Assembly (NCBI RefSeq): GCF_932526225.1
Contig: NC_064039.1
Span: 1,948,001 to 2,012,000, forward strand
DNA length: 64,000 bases
Direction of reading: 5' to 3'
DNA from: Nematostella vectensis
Lineage: Eukaryota > Cnidaria > Anthozoa > Actiniaria > Edwardsiidae
Under the pieces are notes generated by a model. It worked only from the letters and a program-made list of their open reading frames with translations. It ran no database searches and had not been told where the DNA came from. A program made the position numbers and the translations under genes. Of the stretch, positions 22,401 through 34,561 are shown piece by piece; the stretch's first letter is position 1; each line of letters opens with the position of its first letter.

Positions 22401-25400
22401 CTTATATGCCATATGTAGAGAGAGAGCAAGGACACCTGGCTCTGCCCTTGTGTTCACCAACCTTGGGAATCCAGCGTCAGTAGAGAGGTCGCACATGGAC
22501 TTCTTGTTTTCAGTGTCATACAACCGGACTTTGCCGTTGGCTGTGCCCAAAAGAAGCTGGGAAATAAAATTAATCATTTCACAATCATATATACTGTACA
22601 TACTTTAGACCAGGAATTGAACCCAGTGGCATAAATTAGTGGCACACACCAAGAGCAGCTAAATCAATATGGTAACACACACCATGTTGCGCACTCACCA
22701 GTCTGTCCGGCTTAGTGGCCCATTCGAGTGAGAGTAGTGGCGATTTGGACATGATGGTGGTACAGGTCTTGATGTCTGGATAGTTGGTCCATACTCTACA
22801 AAAATGCAGAACTATACACTTACAAATCTATGGCTGGAAATTTCAAAAGTAATTTTCTTGTATTTATGACTACAACTAGAAAAACCGTAAACAGTAGAAA
22901 TAATGTGTGGAATGTGTTTTTTTCTGACCAATCACACATCAGGTTCAAACAGTCAAAACAATGTCTCAACAACAAATTCTCACTTAAAATTCGTTAGAAG
23001 ACAATAAACATTCCACACATATTTTTGGGTGCTCATGGTGAAACTTAGTCTACTAAGTACAGTAGTAGGTCTAGGGGAAATATAGGCTGCCAAGGAGAAA
23101 TGCCATACAGAATATCCTATCTATCTCTATTACTGCAGTTATTTTAACAAAGTCCTCATATTGAGTTAACAAATTAAGGTATATATTGGGGTAACAAATT
23201 ACTTATTGGGGTATTGTTTCTGAGTTCACTTATCCGTGTTGCGTCTCTGTTCTTTCGCGTTCTCGTTTTAAACAAAGAAAAAACAAGAAGGCGAAAGAGC
23301 AGAGACGCAACATTTATAAGTGAACTGATAGAAACAAACAGGAAGGAACCTCAGCTTGTGGGTAACACATTACATACTTGACAATTCCATCCGTGTCGGC
23401 ACTTGCAATTGTCCTCCCGCTGGAGCTGAAGCGGCAATGGGTGACAGCGGCATGATGCTCTTTGTACTCTTCCTGGCCAAGATGGATGAATGGTTTGGGT
23501 ATGCAGTCATCTGAAAACGATGACACCAATCTTAGGTCCCCAAGGTAGTGATTGTAAACCATGTTAGGAGGTGCTGTAAAGAACATCACCAGTATCCCTT
23601 GTTTTGAGGTCAACCACGCCTAGCAGCACCATCAATGCTGCCTGTTGACAATGCTGTTTGCATAGGGCTTTTACAAATCTTCTTACAACAGATTAATGAC
23701 AGTAAAACCACTTCAACCTAAAAACTCAATATTATACAGCATAAAATCTATTAAGTGTCAAAACAAGGCTAACAAAACGTGAAATCATTAAGTTGCAACA
23801 AGACTTGTATAACCTATCATAAATTTTTTGGGACAAAAGGGTTTGACTTTTATGTTAAAACTTAATACCAATCAGAGTTTGAAAACACAGTTAATGGACC
23901 ATAAATAATTATTATTATTATTATTATTATGTTACTTGTTCATCTCACATGCAACTTTGTGTACCTTTAAAATGAACCAGTTTGGGTACCAAAGAATAAT
24001 TTGGAATTCACAAGAAATCAATTAATATGTGATTGGCATTAGAGTATGCTTTATTTGGCTTAGTACTTTTAAGCTTTAAATTATTATTATGTAAAGAGTT
24101 TTGGCATTCAGTTTAAAAAAACATTTTTCATTCAAATATTATTATTTTTTTATTTTCATAAATGTGTATATCATAAAATTGCATAACTCTGGAGCTAAAA
24201 AAAATTAGATAAAGATAAAAACGAAATGACAAATTTCGGAGAAAAACACTGAACAACTGAACAACTGATTTACTATTTTATCTTAAGCTCTTAACCTTTG
24301 GAACTGTATCTAAAGCTCTTAACCTTAAGAATGATTATGTTTAGTCTATTTCATTCTAACATAGGTATATTATATTTAAAGTGTGATGATCATACTGTAC
24401 AATTAAAGAGCTCTAGCCAGCCATGCATGTTGTTGTTTTCATTAAATACTGAAAGATAAACTATCTAAAAAAATCTAGATATATTGATTAAAAATCAAAT
24501 TTTTATATTTCATTTACCAAATCCATTTGAATGTCATATAATAACCAAATCAGCGGATCAACATGGATGCTTTCTCACACTCGTTGCATATTTTGCTAGA
24601 ATGACAATATGGCAGCTGATAGAGTCCCTGTATTCATTTCACTTATCATATTTTCATTTATTTCACTTATGTTGTAAGGGTAAGGTGGGGCTAGAGTAAA
24701 AACAATGATACCTACAGTTTTATTGTTAGAGTACCTATATTCTTGGGTTGGGATGTCCTGCCTTTCATGGATGGACTGCTGGATGGAGCGGAATTCATCC
24801 TAGGTAGTGTTGTAGCTCTGTGAACAGATGCACTGTCAACATCATCATGACCAGAGGTTTTCCCACTGGAACCAGAATCAAAACTCTGAGACTTTCTGGC
24901 CAGTCCAGGTCTATCTGTCTCTGTCTGTTGCTGATCTTGGGAAGATAGCTCCGGAGATGTGATTGGTGTTTCCACTGCTTCAACAGCAACATCTTGACTT
25001 TGGCTGAAATCTGGAAATGGGACGCTTGCTTTATGCTCCTCCTGTAGCGTGTAAAGTAGTCGTTCTTGTTCATGGAGCACCTGCTGTTTAAACAAATCAA
25101 ACTCGTTAGGGCTGGTTAAAAGCTTTTTAACAAACAGAGATAGTGTAAGGTTAAGGAGAGTCCCAGCCCTCCATCCTGTTTGATCATGGACTCTGTAACT
25201 CTGATTCTGTTCAAATCCAAAATGAGAGCTAAAGAGAGTTTCCTCCATTTGAGTGCATGTGAGAGAGTTGGCAAGATGTTCAGAGTTTCGTGGACAGAAA
25301 AAGATAAATTTATGGTGCAATGATTGGTCAGGTTATTGGCCCTGTACAGTAGACCAATACAAGAGACTGTTCCATTAATAACTGGTCTATGTACAGTACA

Positions 25401-28400
25401 AGAGTCAATCACATCCTTATCTTGTTGATACACACCTGAAGTTGCTGCTGTTGCTGTTTCATAATAACTTGCTTTTTCTGCACTGCCTTTGTTTGTAAAG
25501 CATCCTCTTGAGCTTTTCCTGGCGATTTGTTTTTCTTTGGTCTCTCTTTTATCTTAGTATTAAATACTTTTTGGAAGACTGTCTTTTGGACAGGGGTGGG
25601 GGGCCTGAAAAATTATAAGCTTCGAAATGAGTGAGATTATCAATTAATACCTAAAGAATGGACAACTATTCTTATGGCGTCATATCATTAGAATTTCAAA
25701 TCTTTAAAAATAAAACATAAATTAAATGAGTAGAGTTAATTGAATTGTGTAGTTAATGTGAGCCTAAAAATTCTCCCACTCAAGTGATCACAAAGTTTAT
25801 CTCACTTTGGTACAACCAGGAATTCATCAGCATCTTCGTCCTCAACAGTATTGTTTCTGGCAGGTTTACTGTACTCCAGTAAGTCCAATAGCTTTGCCTT
25901 TTGTTGCTGGAGCTCTGCTGCTTCCTCAGCTAAGTCAACTACCTGTTGTTTGAGCTTGACTACCTCAGCCTCCAGCCTCTGCTGAGCACCTCTCTCCTCA
26001 TTGTACTTGAGAAGTGTAGGTACAGTTGAGAAATGTTAAGGGAAAAGGCACGTTCTTTATGTATCAATGATATCAGTGATGATCGCCCCAAAGTACTGTC
26101 ACTCCGATCACAGTTGAGCATAATAGCCCTACTCAAAGAACGATCACCCTAGTCTCACTCGCCATGGTTCTCATAACACCACAAGCTTAGAGGTGGTAGG
26201 GACCATATATAGTCAAGAACAGTTTTTCGAAGGGTACCTTTCAATATTTATTTTATGTTTAGTGAACGGAACTGACTTTTTACGGATTTGTTATGAAGAA
26301 ATATCTTTGTGCCTAAAAAGAAAGATAGGCATAAACCTTAAAAGTAAAAAGAACATCATTTCAGCTTTCTTTTAGCGTAAGTACTATGATGTTCATTCGG
26401 GTAATAAACCACCAAAAGTCGGCCGCGTTCTTCACAAACAAACAAGAATCTTTTTATTGCTTCCTCATTTCAGCTCTCTTTTAGCGTATTATTTACCTAC
26501 GATGTTTATTCAAAAATTTAAAACAAAAATGATATTAAACTTATCTCATAATTTGAAATATTTATGAAAAATAATCAACTGAAAGTATAAAATGGTCATG
26601 TACCACTCGAAGACACGAAATAGTCACCATAACCCTGTTTAAATTTCTTGTGTTGTGTTCAGAATTCCAAAAATGCAATGTACTGTTAATATGTACTGTT
26701 GTTATAAATGTTCTGTTATAAACATACTGTCATATAAATCAGAGTTAAAAGAGAAAAAGCAGTGTTTCTTGAACTTTGCAAGCTATATATGCAGTTACCT
26801 TATTGTCTGAAGGATAAAAAAATACAGTTTCTAAAGGATATGCATGTGATGGAAGAGGGTTATGATGAAATTATAAAGTGACAAGTAAAAAGTCTCCTGC
26901 CATGACTTCTGGAAGAACATCTCAAAGGTTGCATTTTGCTCTGGATTCTTGATAAAAGGTATGGCTGTGAAGAAAATTCAAACACCCAAAACAAATTGCT
27001 AGCAGCATTATAACAACATTAACAGAGTTTTAATGTTGTTATAATCATCATTTGAAGGGTGTTTTTATTATATATGGCTTTAAGCAGGTCAAATAACGTA
27101 GGATTAACAAAATAATATTCAGGTACTGCTAATGACTTTTGATTTGTAAGATAAGTTTGTGGTATCTCAAAATCAGAAAAATGGATAGAATTGGATTAAA
27201 AACAGTGCTTCTTACCAAACCATTCCCGCCACTCATTGTGTTGTTGTAGCTCCATGGCATACTTTTCAAAAAACTCAGTAACTTTTTCAATCTTATAGTT
27301 CTGTAATGCATTGACAATGTAAAGTCGCAGCAAACATGTCTCAAGCTTCCTAACATTGGCATAGTGTTGAAAATCAACTCGCTTGAAGAATCTCTTGTCT
27401 AAGTGCTCCCAGTATTGGCGCAGAGAGGAGATGTCATATATGGATACATAATACCTCAGCTGGTCCACAATTTTGGATACCTGAAGAAATACATAGATTC
27501 AATGCTAAAATCAGGGGAAGAAATCACAATGCAACTACTTTGTTGCTCCAGAGGGCTGTTTCATAAGGCTTCAAGCTTATATCTTATGCACTAGTCATTT
27601 GAAACCCCCACCCCCATGGTCAACGAGGAGGTGTGGGGTTAACAAGTGGTTTAGAGCACTTTTGAATGAGAATCTGTCCCAAATGGGTAGAGGAATTGAC
27701 AGTTTTCGACTGTAAGACACGTCCCCACCCTGGGGGTTTGTAGACAAATGAATAACATCACAAATGTACTTCGCAAAAGTCATGTCTGTTTCTGGTTTAA
27801 GACTCTTTCTCTGAAACTACTGTATAGCAAGCAATTCCATGTACCAGCGGGTGGCAAACTGCATGACGAAATGTATGAAAACGAATATGAATGAATAACT
27901 AACACCAGCTGAAGATGATTTCTTTTCCATTTTTTTAGTAAGTGTTGTCTTTATGGTTATTGGTACAAATGTACTCGCTGAAGTGTTCTGGCTTTGAAAG
28001 ATAAAATCCTATTTTAGATGACGTGTCTTAAATGTCAGGTAGTTGCCAATAGTTTGCATCCCGGGGTGTAGGGGCATTTGACTGCAGTTTTGTCTCGAGG
28101 GTGTGGGGGCTTTTTTCAGTTTTGTACAAGATCAAAGTCTAATCACCCACCCTTCCCTGGGACCATGGAGGTGGTGGTTTCAATTGACTCGTGCATAACC
28201 AAGAAATGTGGCACCAAAATATACTTCCGGTTTTCGTGACACTACAGTGCTTGCATGTTTATGAAAACAACTTGTTTCTCTCACGTGCAAAACTAATTTT
28301 TTCCATGTGATTACAATTCACAGCGAAAATGGATGCTTTGAAAATACTCAGCGGGTAAAAATCTTAAAGGCTGTCAAAATTTCGATCGAACAGAATCCTC

Positions 28401-28630
28401 TATTTGTGTGTATATTGACAGTTCCGTTGTTTTGAGGAATTCTTGAAAAAAACTATTGCTTACAAAAGAAATACGGCTGGTGTTATTTAAGACTTCAATA
28501 GACTCACCCGAAAGCTTTTATCTCTGTCTGCCTTTAGCTCGCTTTCAAAAGCCTTTACTGTGGCAGTAAAGCCTCGAAACACCAGATATTCCTTGATTAA
28601 ATCTTCCAGAGCTGCCGCAGCGCCCGCCAT
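16428..28630 (-). CDS. WDR91: WDR91, WD-repeat endosomal regulator
   Basis: WDR91 acts with Rab7 and WDR81 to lower PI3P on endosomes during early-to-late conversion. Fourteen exons in phase (777 codons; human about 747): 28630-28508, 27480-27216, 26964-26842, 26019-25806, 25604-25436, 25083-24735, 23510-23378, 22795-22699, 22556-22462, 21520-21334, 20976-20868, 18695-18583, 18204-18001 and 16580-16428. The N-terminal LisH-like part ([20 protein letters not shown]) is followed by helical repeats and a coiled coil ([19 protein letters not shown]). A low-complexity serine-rich linker comes next. The WD40 domain starts at [15 protein letters not shown] and shows [63 protein letters not shown] and [16 protein letters not shown]. 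It ends [18 protein letters not shown]. The exon 3/4 intron is AT-AC. The start matches the family N-terminus, though the frame is open further upstream. Confidence 0.95.
16988..17446. repeat. 9/18-bp minisatellite in the last WDR91 intron
   Basis: Tandem (ctaccatctccaccatct)n with c/g and t/c variants. Long open frames on both strands (Gly-Asp-rich on one, His-Leu-rich on the other) are repeat artefacts. Confidence 0.9.
17640..17860. repeat. CAT/CAC trinucleotide-rich tract
   Basis: Imperfect (atc)n/(cac)n stretches, with two larger duplicated blocks (catcatcattaccatcgtca), in the last WDR91 intron, between 18001 and 16580. Confidence 0.85.
18696..20405. repeat. 86-bp array made of a WDR91 exon edge with its splice acceptor
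   Basis: About 20 nearly identical 86-bp units lie immediately upstream (in gene direction) of WDR91 exon 18695-18583. Each holds the first 50 nt of that exon (minus-strand ACATGCACACGTTCGACTGC to GTGGGAGAG). This is joined to 36 nt of intron end finishing TTGTTCATTTCAG. Thus each unit has an intact-looking 3' splice site and 16 exon codons. After the 50 nt the unit changes (GAGATGTCC) where the true exon has GAGGTCTAC. Variation between copies is a few single-base changes. Confidence 0.95.
21521..21625. repeat. 46-bp duplication of a WDR91 splice acceptor
   Basis: The acceptor and first exon bases of exon 21520-21334 (plus-strand gagaccaccctaggaaaag) recur at 46-bp spacing near 21561 and 21607. 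That gives two extra acceptor copies upstream of the real one. Confidence 0.85.
21972..22098. mobile_element. Short inverted-repeat element (MITE-like)
   Basis: Terminal inverted repeats ttttgaaaatcagtccgtaa and ttacggactgatttttaaaa bound about 125 bp in a WDR91 intron. No coding. Confidence 0.65.
22346..22430. repeat. 24-bp tandem repeat, three copies
   Basis: Three copies of agtacttatatgccatatgt plus agag, about 30 bp from the donor of WDR91 exon 22556-22462. Confidence 0.85.
23210..23338. mobile_element. Foldback element in a WDR91 intron
   Basis: Arms of about 50 bp, mostly complementary (ttgcgtctctgttctttcgc against gcgaaagagcagagacgcaa), with outer parts gagttcactta and taagtgaact. 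It is about 40 bp from the donor of exon 23510-23378. Confidence 0.7.
26020..26841 (-). other. AT-AC (U12-type) intron of WDR91
   Basis: Reading the minus strand, exon 26964-26842 ends ...CACATGC. The intron opens ATATCCTTTA, the U12 AT-AC donor consensus, and closes CTGTAC before the exon at 26019. A branch-point match CCCTTAAC lies about 15 nt upstream of the AC. This junction restores the frame and gives H-M-P-T-L-L, in line with the human C-M-P. Any GT-AG alternative runs into a TAG seven codons on. Confidence 0.88.
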
Positions 28631-28967
28631 ATTTGTTGCTTGTCGAGCCTCGACTTGGTGTGACACCCGTCGTTTTGTGACCACAGGAATACCAGCTTCG
28701 GCAAAAGTAGATAAATGTGTTCCCATTTGAAAATGGATAAAATCTACACCCTTACACCAATATTCAATTTTACACGTCTAATTTTATGTAAAAAGAGTCA
28801 ACGAATGATTTCTGAATATCGGATTTTGTTTGGGGGCGAGATCGTCGCTTTTGATTGGAGACGCCGATTAAAATCCGAAATTTGACCGACTCCGGCACGA
28901 TAAGGTCACTAGAACTTGCTTTGGAAACGTGCATTATCAAAGAGTGCTGGAAAACGTTCGAAAAGAC
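28631..28967. promoter_or_regulatory. Divergent promoter between WDR91 and PEBP genes
   Basis: The two start codons are 337 bp apart on opposite strands, so the interval must hold both 5' UTRs and promoters. No TATA box is evident. The WDR91 frame stays open to ATG 28726 inside it. Confidence 0.6.
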
Positions 28968-31900
28968 ATGGATAAGCACGAGATTGCACCGGATGTCATC
29001 GACTCTGTACCGTCACAAGAAGTTAAGGTAAAGATAGCAAATTTTCGTTGATGTTTCAGCTGTTTCGTTATAGCAGAGGGTGCTAAGTTGTGGTAAGCTT
29101 TGTAAACTCTCTGATGACATGATGTTTTTATCGATGTAGCTAAAGTATGGTGACTTGGCTGTCAACAAGGGTAATGTGCTGACCCCAACCCAGGCAAGTG
29201 TTTAATGAGATGGCCTACTAGTTACTAGCACTGAACAGAGTTTAAAAATTGCAATTTACAGTTGTGTGGTTTTGGGGGGGGGGGGGGGGGGGGGGGGGGG
29301 AAGGGGTGGTGGGTTGAGGATGCCTTAGGGAGTGTTCAATATTTATGGCCGAGGGTATTCAGCGCCACTCCACTTGAGTTTCCTGTACAACCCCCCTTTG
29401 TTGACCCTTTGAAAACTTTGTTGACCCCCCCAGGAGAAACCCAAAAACTTTTTTGACCCCCCTCCTCTTTAAAAATCCAACTACATTTATAACACGTAAT
29501 ATAGATGCATCTAAACAAATCATACATTAAAAAAAACAACCAAGAAATAATATTTCTTATTGTTATAAGCCAAATGTGGCCTTGTGGCATTTTGAAACAG
29601 TAAAGAATATGTATCTATATCTATCTTTGCATGCCATATCACAAGTCCATATCACGCAGGACAATTTTATATTTTACTGCATGGGACAATCCTAATAAAA
29701 GGTAAAATCATCCTGTGTGCTTGGTCTGATAGATCTACCAGATCTGGTACTCGTGGGGAATGCATATATTTAGTTGTTTTTTTATTGATCCTATAGGTCA
29801 AGCTACTGCTACCTAGTAATAAATATTGTTGAATTTGTCATTTGTGGGAAAGCGTTCACGGCTCACCAGCAGTAAATGTAGCCTAAATATGTTATTGGCA
29901 ACGCTTGGAAAGAGCTTTTCTTGCATTTTGATTACTCATTTTAATAATAATAAATAAATAAATTTCCTACTTTTAAGGGATAAAATTTTTTTGACACCCC
30001 TTCAACCACATTAAAACTTAAATGACCCCCCATTGTCGTTCCCAAAACTTTAACCCCCCCTATATGGGTACCGACCTCCCCTCGGCCATAAATAATGAAC
30101 ACTGCCTTATCTGTATTCTATTCAAAGTCATTTCAATATACTTCATTATGCATGCAGGCCACAAAGCTGGTCCCATGGGAATTAAGTCTTGCACAATGTC
30201 TTATTCACGTAAAGAATAGAACAGCAAAGAGTTTTTGTAACCTACCGACCCTCATAGCTATCAAGTCTCCTACATTAGGCGTGAGTCTCAAGAATTTGAA
30301 CCCTTTCTCAAGCTTATTTTGCTTGAAAATATCATACACATACATTTACTGTATTCTCCCGCATCAGCTATCTTGGTACTTCTGATACATTCACTGTATT
30401 TCTCAAGATTTTTGGCAGCTATGGACCCTTCCATCACAATCTGTGTTACTACCTTCATACCCACACCAAAAACCAATCTTCATGTTGCCTCTGGCTCAGT
30501 AGAGAGTTGTGCCTCCATTGCTTAAATTCAACAACAATGACTGCAGAAATAATATACATAGTAATATACCACCTTATCCTTTGACATCCCCTATCTATCT
30601 ATAATGTTGTGAGGAAATTAGAGGGGTTTGAAACTCTCGTACCCCTTGTCTTCCGGTTGCTCAGTTGAACCCTTACTAAACTCACAGTTTACCAAGATGA
30701 GCTAAATATTACTCTCTTTTCTTAGGTTCAAAACCCTCCAACCCATATTTCCTGGCCAACAGAGCAAGGTGCTTTTTACACTCTGCTAATGACAGGTGAG
30801 ATAGTCAAATCCTCTTGTCAGTACTAGGACGGTGAAAAAGAGACTGAATCACGCTGCATCTAGCAAATTTTATTGTTATCTAGCAAGGTTTTTGTTTGTT
30901 TATTACCTTATGAACGTTTTTAAATCCTGTGATTTCCATGCCTAACCTAATGTCAAAAAAGACTGGCTGTTATTGACATTAAATTCCCCTGCCTAACTGC
31001 CCTGACACTTGGCTTCAAATTCAATGGAACCTGCATAAAATGCACCTCCTGGTCAGCCTCTATATAACAGACATTTTCTTAAAGTTGTGTCTTCAATTTA
31101 TTTTGTAAAACACTATATGTCCATATAATGGACATATTTTTTTTGGTCCCAAGGGTATCAGATGGAGATTCCACTGTTGTAATGTAAAATGTTAGATCTC
31201 TGAAGAACGTTTCTGTTATTATTTCAGATCCGGATGCGCCAAGACGCAGTGACCCCAAATTCCGAGAATGGCACCACTGGCTTGTGGTCAATATCCCTGG
31301 CTGTGATGTAAGCAAGGGGATGACTGCCGCTGAGTACATTGGCTCGGGTCCACCTAAGGGAACTGGCCTCCATCGTTACATTTTTCTTGTGTACAAGCAG
31401 CAAGGGCAGATTACATATTCTGATCCTATCAGAAAGATGAGGTGGGATAATACGGTATTAAAAAATGTCTTTTCTCCTTCCAATGCAACCAGTAATGGAT
31501 GTATGAAATCTGACTCAGGCCCATAGCCAGGATATTGAGCGGGGTGGGGGCTGGTTTACCACAAGGTTACAATTTTCAAATCCAGTAGAACCTGGATTTT
31601 ACGATACTGGATTTAACGAAAACCTCGATTTTACAATGGCCCTTTTTCTCCCTGCTGGAATACAGTGATTAAGTGTATAAGAATTTACCTCGATTTTACG
31701 ATATTGGATACAACGATATTCTTGATTTTACGATACAAATTTGTTCTACTGTAATTTTTACCTTGATACAACAATATTACTGATTCTGCTTATCAACATA
31801 GAGAGAAAAACTCAAGACAACACACACGTACAGTACAGTTAATCTATTTTTTGACTTCACAGATCTTGTTAAATGCAGATTACAGTCTGATAGAGAGTAA

Positions 31901-32584
31901 CTGAACAGTCCTTCAAAGAGTACGGTTACAATATTATTATTTTGTAAGAGTTGATAATTAACCAGACCTCACTACAACAATATTTTCAATGGATTTTCCT
32001 TTATATCGTAAAATCGAGGACCTCTTTGCAATGATACCTCTATTTTACAATACATTTTATTCCTCCCGAGGCATATTGTAAACTCCAGGTTCCACTGTAC
32101 TTGCCTTGTTCTAGCTCACAATGGTACTCGAAATTTCCCTTCAGAGTGGACATTCGAGTCAAGTGCATTTTGTTTTGTCTACTGGTCTGCTTCTCACAGC
32201 CTCTTGTGACCTCCATTCAGTTCCTTTTGGGGGAAATATAGGAGGACAGGCCCCTTGTTGCACTTTTAGCTTGTTTTGTTATGGGCCTGGGTAGATTTGT
32301 ATAATTTGCACATTGCAAAAGAGTAATTTTTTCATAGAGATGAACAGATAATCTCCTCCCCCACATAAGCACCCCACCTGGTACATGAAATATTAAATAA
32401 GTGCTATGCGCTTATTCAAGCAACATTACAGTAATTACATGTTTGTTCTAGTGCGGAAGGGCGTGGTGGGTGCAAAGCTAGAGACTTGGCTGCCAAGTAC
32501 AACCTTGGGTCCCCTGTGGCATGTAACTTGTATCAAGCTGAATATGATGACTATGTACCAAAGCTATACAAGAAGCTTAAGTAA
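28968..32584 (+). CDS. Phosphatidylethanolamine-binding protein (RKIP-like), 176 aa
   Basis: PEBP family proteins are small cytosolic proteins that bind anionic ligands; mammalian PEBP1 inhibits Raf signalling. Exons 28968-29027, 29140-29193, 30726-30795, 31228-31441 and 32452-32584 are all in phase. Conserved blocks are [15 protein letters not shown], the ligand-pocket [18 protein letters not shown], and [18 protein letters not shown]. The end is [20 protein letters not shown]. The length is close to the usual 185. Exon 2 ends CAG|GCAAGT, a GC donor. The donor of exon 4 (GAG|GTGGGA) is weak but the only one keeping phase. The start is the first in-frame ATG. The gene is divergent from WDR91. 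Confidence 0.92.
29273..29300 (+). repeat. Long poly-G tract
   Basis: Nearly 30 uninterrupted Gs in PEBP intron 2; likely G-quadruplex forming and of uncertain true length. Confidence 0.8.
29328..30103. mobile_element. Non-autonomous DNA transposon with 25-bp TIRs
   Basis: Left end agtgttcaatatttatggcc and right end ggccataaataatgaacact are inverted repeats continuing through cgaggg/ccctcg. Gcctta on both flanks (29322-29327 and 30104-30109) is a possible target duplication. The interior has scattered TTGACCCCCC-type strings and no coding. It lies in PEBP intron 2. Confidence 0.75.
31583..32097. mobile_element. pogo/Tigger-like non-autonomous element
   Basis: The ends cagtagaacctggattttac and ctccaggttccactg are inverted repeats of the pogo-type CAGTRGAACC form. 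TA follows on the right; the left flank is tc. Internal TTTACGATA/TCGTAAAAT repeats extend the arms. No transposase frame. It lies in the last PEBP intron. Confidence 0.7.
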
Positions 32585-33275
32585 ACCGGTTGTCATGACA
32601 CATGTTAACAAGCTTAAAAAGTAGTTTTGATAAAAGAACAACAGCTATGTTACATCACACTACAAGCTTTAGTTAGAATGTCTCCATGGCATTTAGGTTT
32701 ATGAGCTTTCAAGTGTTGATGTCACCATGACTACTTTAGTAGAAAGCGAAACTGTTTGAGAACCATAGTGGCAGAAGACACAATAAAAAGTAGTCAGCAA
32801 ACAAGTTAACGAAAGCACAGAATGTTAAACAAGGACTGACAACTATACAATTAAAAAAAGAATAGTATCATTATGATTCTCCCAATCTATCTTCTACCAG
32901 TCACACTAGATTTTATGTAACGCAAAAGAGGAAGAAAAGGATTTGTGTTACATGATATAGTTGCTGTTGCGTTATATTATGTTGGTCACACTATCAAACT
33001 TTTAGTAATCTTTTTTACCTAAATATTTTCCTTGTAACTAAAATAACAGATAAATTAATAATTTATTTAGTATAATGATAAGTTTAACAAATATTAAGCG
33101 TAAAAGATAGGCTTTAATTTGCGCAATTTATCTCCGGACCACAATATTCCCACGTCGTGTAAGCTCGCCCTTTCCGTTTCCCGGACATCCTTCATGCAAG
33201 CATGTCAACATTTATCCTTGTTGTGGGTGCAAGGCATTTGTTATCACTAATATCATTTGATTTGTTCTTTGTTAG
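32585..33275. other. Downstream region of the PEBP gene
   Basis: AT-rich, presumably the PEBP 3' UTR followed by intergenic DNA. Nothing further recognised. Confidence 0.4.
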
Positions 33276-33458
33276 GATAAATACCGCGCACAAAAAAAGA
33301 ACACATCAATAACAGACGAGTCAGATAGAACAGAAGGCATTTACAATAAAAAGAGTGGTCCGTTTGTGCTCAAACTCCCGTCGCTCAGGGGGCGTTCTGT
33401 ACAGGACCCGAAACGATACCGAGGAGTCCCCGAAATCAACCCCAAGGAATTGTGGTAA
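33276..33458 (+). CDS. Candidate terminal exon of an unidentified gene
   Basis: An open segment of 60 codons plus TAA is preceded by a good acceptor (tttgttctttgttag). The translation is charged and protein-like (DKYRAQKKNTS, then GPFVLKLPSLRGR and DPKRYRGVPEINPKELW). No start codon or upstream exon was found, and I do not recognise the family. It could be a retained fragment. Confidence 0.35.
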   Translation, partial: DKYRAQKKNTSITDESDRTEGIYNKKSGPFVLKLPSLRGRSVQDPKRYRGVPEINPKELW

Positions 33459-34561
33459 TGGACAAAGGGAAAGCAGAGAAATACTTGCAATTCTTGAAGC
33501 ATAATTAAGGGTTAACAGCGGCTCAATTTCTAAACAACGTGACTTAAAATATTAAATTCAAATACAATACTTATATTTATTACATTGCCCGGCGTTAAAC
33601 CCATAAACAGAGTCCAAAACAAATACACAACTTTCAATTGCTACTGAAAGGAATACAGCATGAACATGGCACAGCTTTGCTCAGATCAACCACACTCTCG
33701 ACCTTCCATCACTAAACTCTAAACATTTTGCGGTTCTGACACATGACTCTGACACTATAAATCTCATTTCCGGTAAACATCACCCCTAAAAATTAATATT
33801 CATTTGACAACCAAACATGTATTTCAACACGAAATTCTTGTTTACACGAGCGAATATTTACCGACACATTAAGAGGCAGCCGGTTTGGCCGAGAAGATGG
33901 AATGACAAAAGCACACTGAGTAATACACTCGAACAACCCTTCTACTACCGATGCAAGGATGTGGTATTTGTTGAAAGCAATATTATGTGAGTTTTGAATT
34001 TCCTCATGTAGTCGTGCGTACACCCCGGCATGATCTCATGATGCAAAAAAAATAACCTTAACACATTTCGCTTCCTATGAAAAGCAGCATGTCCTATCCT
34101 TTCTTTTATGGCTTGTTATGTAAAAATGATTTATCCACGCCGCGTTCTTCAAAGGAATCACAGGAATTGTTAGTTGACCCCAATTTCTGACTCAACCACT
34201 GTATTTCCCCCGCAGTCGTATATGTCGCTAAATGTTTAATATGTTTTTAAAACTGAAAGCCAATCCTTACACATTCCTTTTGTTGTCCATTACTGCAATT
34301 CCTTGGGGTTCATTTCGGGGACTCTTGGGGATCGTTTCGGGATCAGTTGGGGAACTTTTGGGGATCGTTTCGGGTCCTGGGATCGTTTCGGGTCCTGGGA
34401 TCATTTCTGGTCCTGTACAGTTCTACATAATAGTTTAGGAGACCCAAGCGCGGCGTGAAGAGATACGTCCACAAGGTCAAACATAACGAAGTGTCCTTCT
34501 CAGTAGATCTTGTTCGAACATATCACGCCCTCTGAGTAGCGGTAAAAGGTCGCATACACAG

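Noticed and set aside
28631-28726. Upstream ATG extending WDR91 by 32 residues
   Set aside because: The family N-terminus aligns with ATG 28630 (short leader before the EYLVFRG block); the upstream stretch has no counterpart I recall.
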